From Desulfobacterales bacterium (GTDB lineage Bacteria; Desulfobacterota; Desulfobacteria; Desulfobacterales; RPRI01): DNA of 8,557 bases. Both the position numbers and the translations under genes were made by a program. Every line of letters begins with the position of its first letter. Position 1 is the first letter of the stretch. Positions 1-5,715 of this stretch are shown here, in pieces. The notes under the pieces were generated by a model that searched no databases, was not told the origin of the DNA, and saw nothing but the letters and a program-made list of their open reading frames with translations. The stretch lies in the NCBI GenBank assembly GCA_030689795.1, contig JAUYEO010000024.1:1-8557 (forward strand). The letters are read 5' to 3'.

Positions 1-25
1 GATGTTTTAAAAATCATTATTCACC

Positions 26-171
26 TTTGATGGCTTAGTAAAAAGTTTAAATTTTACCACGAAGGCCACGAAGAGCACGAAGAAAGAAAAAATATATAAT
101 CTTTTTTTAAGATTTGTGTACTTCGTGGTTTTATAAAATTATTACGCTTTTACGACTTTTTAAGAACGTCA
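26..171. repeat. Long imperfect palindromic intergenic repeat
   Basis: No gene is visible in 1-215; this structure fills most of it. The outer arms are TGATGGCTTAGTAAAAAGT (28-46) and, inverted, a diverged version ending AAGAACGTCA (about 148-171). The inner arms are ACCACGAAG (56-64) and CTTCGTGGT (121-129), a perfect 9-bp match. The tip is a small hairpin, AATCTT/AAGATT (98-103 with 109-114). The left inner arm also carries tandem CACGAAG units. The nested symmetry suggests a dispersed palindromic repeat or a small non-autonomous element. No coding capacity is evident. It lies just downstream of kdsA, so it could also help end that transcript, but this is inference. Confidence 0.65.
58..84 (+). 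repeat. Three tandem 9-nt CACGAAG units
   Basis: CACGAAG occurs at 58-64, 67-73 and 76-82, with an exact 9-nt period (CACGAAGGC, CACGAAGAG, CACGAAGAA). A single inverted counterpart, CTTCGTG, lies at 121-127. From memory, similar CACGAAGG-rich palindromic repeats are common between genes in several environmental bacteria; this was not searched here. Confidence 0.7.
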
Positions 172-215
172 CAATATTTTGGTGTTGTCATATAATCGGG
201 AGATCATGCCTGTCT

Positions 216-1034
216 TCAGGAGATTGCCTTTCTGACGGCCATCAGCTTTTTAATCAGGTCATAAAGTCCGTCTAAAGGCAATGAATTGGGCCCGTCACAA
301 AGCGCCTTGTCGGGATCCGGATGAACTTCCATGAATATACCGTCGGCTCCGGCTGCAACAGCGGCTTTTGCAAGAACCGGCGCGAATTTTCGATCCCCGC
401 CGGAACTTTTCCCGGCGCCTCCAGGGAGCTGTATGCTGTGAGTAGCGTCAAATATAACAGGGTAGCCGGTATCCTGCATTATTTGAATGCTTCTGAAATC
501 AACAACAAGGTTATTATATCCGAACATTGCGCCGCGTTCCGTTATCAGGATATTCCTGTTCCCTGTTGAGGCTATCTTTTCAACGACATTTCCGATATCC
601 CATGGAGCAAGAAACTGTCCTTTTTTAATATTAACGGGCTTACCCGCTCTTGCAATTTCAAGGATGAAATCGGTCTGCCTGCACAGAAATGCAGGTATCT
701 GAATAATATCCAAAACCTTTGCGGCCTTATCTATTTCATTTATTGAATGAACGTCCGACAGAATTACAAGGCCAAGATCCTTTTTGATCTGATCAAGAAT
801 CTGAAGTCCTGCGGCAAGTCCGGGACCTCTGAAGGAATCAATGGATGTTCGGTTAGCCTTGTCATATGAAGCTTTGAATATCAGTGATATATCAAGTTTC
901 TGTGCAAGCTCCTTAAGATATCGCGCTATATATAGAGTTGTCTCTTTATCTTCAATGACACATGGACCTGCTATTATGACCGGCGGATTATCTCCTCCGA
1001 TTGTTATATTACCTACTTTAATGCTGTTTTTCAT
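216..1034 (-). CDS. kdsA: 3-deoxy-8-phosphooctulonate (KDO-8-P) synthase, metal-dependent class
   Basis: This cytoplasmic enzyme condenses phosphoenolpyruvate with arabinose-5-phosphate to give KDO-8-phosphate, the precursor of the KDO sugars of the LPS inner core. The 272 residues match the family's usual length, and the protein is collinear with E. coli KdsA: IFKASYDKANRTS (52-64), FRGPG (68-72), DVIQIPAFLCRQTD (109-122), GYNNLVVD (172-179), FDATHS (195-200) and CDGPNSLPL (246-254). Residue 25 is Cys in the AGPCVIE motif, where metal-independent enzymes such as E. coli have Asn. The other ligands are His199, Glu236 and Asp247, and their spacing equals that of the Aquifex metallo-enzyme. The start is ATG at 1032-1034 with GGAAG four bases upstream; the stop is TGA at 216-218. 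It is divergent from the M23 gene, and no other LPS gene is in view. Confidence 0.97.
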   Translation of the reverse strand: MKNSIKVGNITIGGDNPPVIIAGPCVIEDKETTLYIARYLKELAQKLDISLIFKASYDKANRTSIDSFRGPGLAAGLQILDQIKKDLGLVILSDVHSINEIDKAAKVLDIIQIPAFLCRQTDFILEIARAGKPVNIKKGQFLAPWDIGNVVEKIASTGNRNILITERGAMFGYNNLVVDFRSIQIMQDTGYPVIFDATHSIQLPGGAGKSSGGDRKFAPVLAKAAVAAGADGIFMEVHPDPDKALCDGPNSLPLDGLYDLIKKLMAVRKAIS

Positions 1035-1103
1035 GGGTCTTCCGCAATAATTTATTGTCTGTTCATAAGATCATCACATGCCTTCTAATCCTTTATTTTC
1101 AAA

Positions 1104-1132
1104 TATCTACAGGTTAACGGTTTAAAAGTCAA
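1104..1132 (-). promoter_or_regulatory. Possible sigma-70-like promoter for kdsA
   Basis: On the minus strand, TTGACT (1132-1127) is followed after 17 bases by TAGATA (1109-1104), a poor -10 match. Shifting two bases gives GATATT with a 19-base spacer. A start near 1096 would leave a leader of about 60 bases before the kdsA ATG. The -35 is good and the -10 weak, so this is only a candidate. The rest of the 194-bp divergent gap (1035-1228) is AT-rich, and I see no convincing promoter for the M23 gene in it. Confidence 0.25.
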
Positions 1133-1210
1133 GAAACGAAAAAGAGCCCTTGATTATCTTATTGTTAAATGTTAGTAGATTGTGACTGATTACATATATT
1201 TTTTATTTTG

Positions 1211-1218
1211 AAAGGTGG
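1211..1218 (+). promoter_or_regulatory. Ribosome binding site that sets the M23 start
   Basis: AAAGGTGG lies ten bases before the TTG at 1229. An in-frame TTG at 1208 sits before this site and has no ribosome binding site of its own. The later TTG is therefore the better start. Confidence 0.6.
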
Positions 1219-1228
1219 ATTTATAACA

Positions 1229-2614
1229 TTGAAAAGCAAGATTTTTGGTTCGAATGCCCTCTTTATTGTGCTGTTATGTCTTGTAGTCGTATTGCCTGCC
1301 TTATGGATTTTACTCGTATTCCTGGAGAATGAGAAACCTGTCATAAAAGCCGATATTCCGGGCGAATCGATATCCGTCGGCGCCTCAAAAGTTCTTCCGG
1401 TTTCAGTTTCAGACGGGAAAAGGGGCTTGCGCAGGATCTGGATTGGGATCGTAAAAGACGGGAAAGAGATTCCCCTTGTTGAAAAGGAGTATCAAAAGGC
1501 AGGTTTTTTCAGCGGCGGAAAAAATAAAGAGGATCTTTTGAACGTTCCCATCGAACCGGCAAAGCTGGGGATTACCGACGGAAAAGCGGTTCTGCGAATG
1601 ATTGCATGGGACTATTCCTGGCAGAGGTGGTGGAACGGAAACATCACAACAATAGAAAAAGAGATTCTGATTGATACAAAGCGGCCTGAAATGGATATCT
1701 TAAGCGGAATACAGAATCTGAATCAGGGCGGGGCAGGGATTGTCATATACAGGTTGTCTGAGCCATGCGAAAAAAACGGAGTTTATGCCGGAGGGAATTT
1801 TTTCCCGGGCTATCCCGGATCTTTTCAGGATAAAAATATTTATATCTCCTTTTTTGCGCTGGAATACAGCAAGGGGCAGGGCACTGAGATATATGCTGAG
1901 GCGGTTGACGGGGCAGGGAACAGCATCAGGAGAGGCTTCAAGGTCTTTATCAAGGAGAAGAAATTTAAAAAAGATTCAATAAATATTTCCGATGAATTCC
2001 TTAATGCAAAAATGCCCGAATTTAATCCGGCTGTTTCGCAGGATTCAAAAACACCTCTTGCAGATAAATTCCTCAAGGTTAACAGAGATCTTCGGGCTGA
2101 AAATTATAACAGGATAAAGGAGCTTGTAAAAGGCACTGAGAAGAGTTTGCTCTGGGAAGGTGTTTTTGTCGGCTTCCCGAACGGCAAAAATATGGCCGGT
2201 TTTGCCGATCACAGAGATTATAATTATCAGGGGAGATATCTTGACAGCCAGGTTCATCTGGGGGTTGATCTGGCATCCGTTGCCAATGCGCCGGTTCCGG
2301 CCGCAAACAAAGGCAAGGTTGTTTTCACAGGAGATCTGGGCATCTACGGAAAAACAGTGCTTCTTGACCACGGGTACGGCCTTTTCAGCATGTATTCCCA
2401 CCTGAACAGTTTCGATGTCAGGGAAGGGCAGGTTGTTGAAAAAAGCGGTATAATAGGACGTTCCGGAAGCACGGGTCTTGCTGCAGGAGATCATCTGCAT
2501 TTCAGCATGCTGGTAAACAGCATATTTGTGAACCCCCTGGAATGGTGGGATGCTTCATGGATATCAAATAACGTTACGGGAAAGATTGAGGCTGTCAAAT
2601 CCGGCTCGAATTAG
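1229..2614 (+). CDS. Membrane-anchored M23 family (LytM-type) metallopeptidase
   Basis: Predicted zinc endopeptidase that cuts peptide cross-links in murein, or a regulator built on that fold. Starting at TTG 1229 gives 461 residues. Residues 10-32 form one long hydrophobic segment, a probable N-terminal anchor or uncleaved signal, placing the rest in the periplasm. Residues of about 35-250 look beta-rich and Ig-like, with VSVSDG and AVDGAGN turns. The C-terminal domain (about 335-440) carries HLGVD (His343, Asp347), SHL (His391) and HLH (His422, His424). These are the full zinc and catalytic residues, so activity is likely, unlike degenerate LytM factors. No LysM or SH3 domain is seen. It is divergent from kdsA. 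The family call is firm; the substrate bond and cellular role are unknown. Confidence 0.9.
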   Translation: MKSKIFGSNALFIVLLCLVVVLPALWILLVFLENEKPVIKADIPGESISVGASKVLPVSVSDGKRGLRRIWIGIVKDGKEIPLVEKEYQKAGFFSGGKNKEDLLNVPIEPAKLGITDGKAVLRMIAWDYSWQRWWNGNITTIEKEILIDTKRPEMDILSGIQNLNQGGAGIVIYRLSEPCEKNGVYAGGNFFPGYPGSFQDKNIYISFFALEYSKGQGTEIYAEAVDGAGNSIRRGFKVFIKEKKFKKDSINISDEFLNAKMPEFNPAVSQDSKTPLADKFLKVNRDLRAENYNRIKELVKGTEKSLLWEGVFVGFPNGKNMAGFADHRDYNYQGRYLDSQVHLGVDLASVANAPVPAANKGKVVFTGDLGIYGKTVLLDHGYGLFSMYSHLNSFDVREGQVVEKSGIIGRSGSTGLAAGDHLHFSMLVNSIFVNPLEWWDASWISNNVTGKIEAVKSGSN

Positions 2615-2698
2615 TAAGTTAGAAATTATTTTCTGCGTTTTTCTACCCCTCAAGGGGGTACTGAAAAGAGAGGCAGGAAATAATTTTGTAAACTTACT
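2613..2698. repeat. 86-bp imperfect inverted repeat (large hairpin)
   Basis: AGTAAGTT (2613-2620) pairs perfectly with AACTTACT (2691-2698). The next portions, AATTATTTTCTGC and GCAGGAAATAATT, pair with one mismatch plus small offsets. The centre is CCCC-TCAA-GGGG (2646-2657). Nearly the whole stretch can fold into one long stem. It starts within the stop codon of the M23 gene and ends 36 bp before the HcyBio gene. No T tract follows, so a classical terminator is not clear. A MITE-like insertion, a REP-like element or an RNA processing structure are all possible. Confidence 0.65.
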
Positions 2699-2734
2699 TA
2701 TCCCGTTTATCGGGGCTAGGCAGGTGAAGGGATT

Positions 2735-3904
2735 ATGAAGGAATATAAGGTAAAAAAGAGTTACAGAGAGATCAACGAGAAGATCAGATCCGGAAAAGTT
2801 GTTGTGGTTACAGCCGGAGAAATGATTGACATCGTGAAAAACAATGGGCCGGTTCAGGCTGCAAAGCGTGTGGATGTTGTTACTACCGGGACCTTTGCCC
2901 CTATGTGCTCTTCAGGCGCTTTTATCAATTTCGGGCATTCGGTTCCCACGATAAAAGCATCTAAGGTCTGGCTTAACAATGTGCCTGCATATGCAGGAAT
3001 TGCCGCTGTCGATTGCTATATAGGGGCAACAGAACCCTGCGAAGATGATCCTTTGAACAAGGTCTATCCCGGCGAGTTCAATTACGGCGGCGGACATGTC
3101 ATACAGGATCTGGTGGCAAGGAAAAAGGTGCATCTGAAGGCCACCGCATACGGCACCGCATGCTATCCAAGCCGCCTTGTGGAAAAAGAAATATCTATTG
3201 CGACTCTTCCGAACGCCGTTCTTTGTAACCCGAGAAACGGATATCAGAATTATAACTGCGCCGTTAACCTGACAAATAAAACAATCTATACTTACATGGG
3301 GGCTTTGAAGCCGCGAGCCGGGAATGCAAATTACTGCTCGGCCGGGGAGCTCAGTCCCCTTTTTAACGATCCTTATTATAAAACAATAGGCCTTGGGACA
3401 AGAATATTCCTCGGCGGCGGAACAGGATATGTTACCTGGCATGGAACACAGCACAAGCCTTCCGCGAAAAGAAACGAAAAGGGGGTACCGGTTACTCCTG
3501 CGGGTACCATGTGGGTTACGGGAGACCTTAAAAATATGAGTCCTGACTGGCTTGTCGGTGTCGGTCTCCAGGGTTATGGCTGCTCCCTGTCGGTAGGGCT
3601 CGGTGTTCCGATTCCGGTATTGAATGAAGAAATTGCGTCATATACCGGCATATCCGATGATGAAATATTCACTCAGATTATCGACTACGGGAATGATTAC
3701 CCGAACGGAATTTCAAAATCGTACGGCCAAGTGAGTTACGCCCAGTTAAAAAGCGGATTTATAACTTTCAGGGGTGAAAAAGTTCCTACAGTCCCGCTTT
3801 CAAGCCTTTCAAAGGCCCGCGAAATAGCCGATATGCTGAAAGAATGGATTTCAAAGGGAAGGTTCTTTCTGGGTGAACCGCAGTTTACTCTGCCGGACAG
3901 CTGA
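2735..3904 (+). CDS. Homocysteine biosynthesis protein, DUF39/HcyBio family
   Basis: Members of this family (COG1900) take part in a route that makes homocysteine from aspartate semialdehyde and sulfide, bypassing acyl-homoserine. This was shown genetically in methanogens and is also proposed for sulfate reducers. The 389 residues look like a full DUF39 domain. Recognisable stretches are TTGTFAPMCSSGAFINFGH (50-68), CYIGATEPCEDDP (94-106), YGGGHVIQDLV (117-127), YGTACYPS (139-146), IFLGGGTGYVTWHGTQH (224-240) and VGLGVPIPVLNEE (287-299). Eight cysteines are present (58, 94, 102, 143, 164, 175, 201, 283). Cys58 and Cys143 lie in conserved motifs and are candidate persulfide carriers. The C-terminal CBS domains of archaeal versions are absent. 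No NIL/ferredoxin partner is adjacent. ATG 2735 follows a strong AGGTGAAGGG (2722-2731). Confidence 0.88.
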   Translation: MKEYKVKKSYREINEKIRSGKVVVVTAGEMIDIVKNNGPVQAAKRVDVVTTGTFAPMCSSGAFINFGHSVPTIKASKVWLNNVPAYAGIAAVDCYIGATEPCEDDPLNKVYPGEFNYGGGHVIQDLVARKKVHLKATAYGTACYPSRLVEKEISIATLPNAVLCNPRNGYQNYNCAVNLTNKTIYTYMGALKPRAGNANYCSAGELSPLFNDPYYKTIGLGTRIFLGGGTGYVTWHGTQHKPSAKRNEKGVPVTPAGTMWVTGDLKNMSPDWLVGVGLQGYGCSLSVGLGVPIPVLNEEIASYTGISDDEIFTQIIDYGNDYPNGISKSYGQVSYAQLKSGFITFRGEKVPTVPLSSLSKAREIADMLKEWISKGRFFLGEPQFTLPDS

Positions 3905-3977
3905 TCTCTTGACCCTGGCTCCTGCAGGAAAGACAATGCCTGATGAAGAAACGGGTTAAACAGGTTCGTTTAATTTC

Positions 3978-4556
3978 ATGTCCGGTAATATAAGAGCTTT
4001 TATAGCGCTGAGACTTCCGGAAAATGTATTATCTTCCATAAATAAAATTCAGGAAGATTTGAAGCAATACAGGCTTCCGGTAAGATGGGTCCGGCCTGAA
4101 AACATTCATCTTACTCTGAAATTTTTCGGAAACATAAGCGAATCGGATACAGAGAGCATCGGGATTGCAATGTGTGACTGCGCAGGATGCTGTTCATCTT
4201 TAACGCTTTCTGCAAAAGGGATCGGCGTGTTCCCGTCTGTTGCCCGACCGCGGATAATATGGGCCGGTTTTTCAGGCCGGATATCCCTGCTTTTAAGTTT
4301 TCAGGACGCTCTTGAAAAAAGGCTGGAGAAATCCGGTTTTAAAAAAGAAGAGAGGCCCTTTAAGGGACATCTTACCATAGGCCGTTTTAAAGACAGAGTT
4401 AACAGTGAAAGACTGATTGAAGCAATAAGAAAGCATAAGGATTTTAATACGGATCTTTTTAATGCAGGGGAGATTATTCTGTTTAAAAGTGATCTTTTGC
4501 CGGCAGGTCCTGTTTATACCGAGCTTTTGAGTGTGCCTTTAACTCAAAAAGAATGA
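3978..4556 (+). CDS. thpR: RNA 2',3'-cyclic phosphodiesterase (2H superfamily, LigT-like)
   Basis: Hydrolyses 2',3'-cyclic phosphate ends on RNA to 2'-phosphomonoesters. E. coli ThpR also has in-vitro tRNA 2'-5' ligase activity; the physiological role is unclear. The 192 residues match the family length. Both catalytic HxT motifs are present: HLTLKFFG (His44, Thr46) and HLTIGRF (His131, Thr133). The N-terminal RAFIALRLP and the spacer WVRPENIHLTLKF are typical. ATG 3978 is the only plausible start, since an in-frame TAA lies at 3957-3959 with no start codon between. The ribosome binding site is weak (AGGT about 12 bases upstream). An odd cluster, CDCAGCC (66-72), falls between the two motifs. 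It sits 84 bp before recA, a frequent neighbour of thpR. Confidence 0.93.
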   Translation: MSGNIRAFIALRLPENVLSSINKIQEDLKQYRLPVRWVRPENIHLTLKFFGNISESDTESIGIAMCDCAGCCSSLTLSAKGIGVFPSVARPRIIWAGFSGRISLLLSFQDALEKRLEKSGFKKEERPFKGHLTIGRFKDRVNSERLIEAIRKHKDFNTDLFNAGEIILFKSDLLPAGPVYTELLSVPLTQKE

Positions 4557-4563
4557 GTTGTAA

Positions 4564-4586
4564 CTTTGACGGCTTTGTAAAAAGTT
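4564..4586 (+). repeat. Solitary copy of the left-end repeat half-unit
   Basis: This 23-base stretch matches 25-47 at 21 positions; it shares CTTTGA, GGCTT and GTAAAAAGTT. No inverted partner is nearby. It contains TTGACG (4566-4571), which with TGTAAA (4590-4595) after 18 bases could be a -35/-10 pair for recA. The repeat may thus have been co-opted as a promoter element, or the match may be chance plus AT-richness. Confidence 0.5.
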
Positions 4587-4592
4587 GCGTGT

Positions 4593-4613
4593 AAAACCTG
4601 TTCAACTGTTTTT
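4593..4613. promoter_or_regulatory. 21-bp dyad in the recA leader, possible repressor operator
   Basis: The sequence is an imperfect palindrome centred on C4603, with 8 of 10 base pairs symmetric: AAAA, C, GTT, then C, then AAC, G, TTTT. It lies 28-48 bases before the recA ATG and directly after a possible -10. recA is usually under LexA control, so a LexA-type operator is a reasonable guess. It does not fit the E. coli CTGT-N8-ACAG box. GTTC-N7-TTTC inside it is one base off the alphaproteobacterial GTTC-N7-GTTC form. No lexA gene is in view. Confidence 0.35.
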
Positions 4614-4640
4614 CAGATACCGGGAAAAAAAGGGGGGGTT

Positions 4641-5663
4641 ATGAGCAGTTCAATAGACAAGGAAAAAGCGGTTGATACCACAATAGGGCAGATAGAGCGC
4701 CAGTTCGGCAAAGGGTCCATTATGAAGCTGGGCAGCAGGCCGGTAATCGATGTTCCTGTAATACCCACCGGATCGCTTGCGCTTGACAAGGCACTTGGAG
4801 TGGGAGGGCTCCCTAGGGGAAGGGTTACAGAGATTTTCGGGCCTGAATCGTCGGGCAAGACAACGCTTGCTCTTAACGCCGTTTCTGAAGCACAGAGGCA
4901 GGGCGGCATCGCTGCTTTTATCGATGCGGAACACGCCCTTGACACAGGCTATGCAAGGAGAATCGGAGTCAACTGCGATGAACTCCTTGTCGCCCAGCCC
5001 GATACCGGGGAACAGGCTCTTGAAATTACCGATATGCTGGTCAGAAGCGGGGCTATAGATATTATTGTAATCGATTCCGTTGCCGCTCTTGTCCCGAGAG
5101 CGGAAATTGAAGGTGAAATGGGCGATTCCCATATGGGGCTTCAGGCAAGGCTGATGTCCCAGGCTTTGAGAAAACTGACCGGAACAATCAGCAAGACAAT
5201 GACCTCGGTTATTTTCATAAATCAGATAAGGATGAAGATAGGTATTGTATTCGGAAACCCCGAGACAACCACGGGAGGGAATGCCCTGAAGTTCTATTCA
5301 TCCGTGAGACTTGATATACGCCGTACCGCATCCATCAAGGATGGACAGGAGGTTGTCGGGAACAGGACAAAGGTCCGGGTTGTCAAAAACAAGATGGCCC
5401 CGCCTTTCAAAGAGGCTGAATTTGATATCATGTACGGAGAAGGAATATCGAAGATAGGTGATGTTGTCGATATAGGGGCAGAGCTCGGAGTAATCGACAA
5501 AAGCGGAGCATGGTATTCATATAATGGTGAAAGAATAGGCCAGGGCCGCGAGAATGTTAAAAAATTTTTAAAGGAAAATACGGATATATTCAACGGCCTG
5601 TATGCAAAGGTGAGGGAGACGATCGGCCTTTCGCCGGTAAAGGAAGAGATCAAAGGGGAATAG
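4641..5663 (+). CDS. recA: Recombinase A
   Basis: ATP-dependent strand-exchange protein of homologous recombination and co-protease that triggers LexA cleavage in the SOS response. The 340 residues align end to end with E. coli RecA up to the tail. It has Walker A GPESSGKT (67-74), catalytic Glu97 in FIDAEHALD, Walker B IIVIDS (141-146), loop L1 around EIEGEMGDSHMG (155-166) and loop L2 from NQIRMKIG to TTTGGNALK (194-217), with sensor Gln195. The C-terminal tail (SPVKEEIKGE) is shorter and less acidic than in E. coli, which may relax autoinhibition; this is inference. The start follows a very strong AGGGGGGG (4631-4638 region), fitting high expression. It lies 84 bp after thpR and 52 bp before alaS, with no terminator seen toward alaS. 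Confidence 0.99.
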   Translation: MSSSIDKEKAVDTTIGQIERQFGKGSIMKLGSRPVIDVPVIPTGSLALDKALGVGGLPRGRVTEIFGPESSGKTTLALNAVSEAQRQGGIAAFIDAEHALDTGYARRIGVNCDELLVAQPDTGEQALEITDMLVRSGAIDIIVIDSVAALVPRAEIEGEMGDSHMGLQARLMSQALRKLTGTISKTMTSVIFINQIRMKIGIVFGNPETTTGGNALKFYSSVRLDIRRTASIKDGQEVVGNRTKVRVVKNKMAPPFKEAEFDIMYGEGISKIGDVVDIGAELGVIDKSGAWYSYNGERIGQGRENVKKFLKENTDIFNGLYAKVRETIGLSPVKEEIKGE

Positions 5664-5715
5664 GTTGCGTTACGATCATAAATTCACATCAGCAAACCGA
5701 TATATGGAGTTATGA

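Noticed and set aside
209..220. CCTG-TCTT-CAGG mini-hairpin over the kdsA stop codon
   Set aside because: The stem has only four base pairs and no T tract follows on the minus strand, so it is too weak to call a terminator.
1264..1281. Possible lipoprotein signal (Cys17 in the hydrophobic N-terminus of the M23 protein)
   Set aside because: The residues before the Cys are V-L-L, without the small residues at -1 that a lipobox needs, and the hydrophobic stretch continues well past it. A plain membrane anchor fits better.
2912..3454. 180-codon minus-strand open frame opposite the HcyBio gene
   Set aside because: It lies wholly inside a well-recognised gene, and its translation resembles no protein family and has irregular Cys/Ile-rich composition.
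3920..3929. TCCTGCAGGA perfect palindrome between the HcyBio gene and thpR
   Set aside because: It is only 10 bp, has no loop and no T tract, and is expected by chance at this scale.
4598..4616. E. coli-type LexA box upstream of recA
   Set aside because: CTGT at 4598-4601 is not followed by ACAG after eight bases, so the gammaproteobacterial consensus is not met. Only the general dyad is reported.
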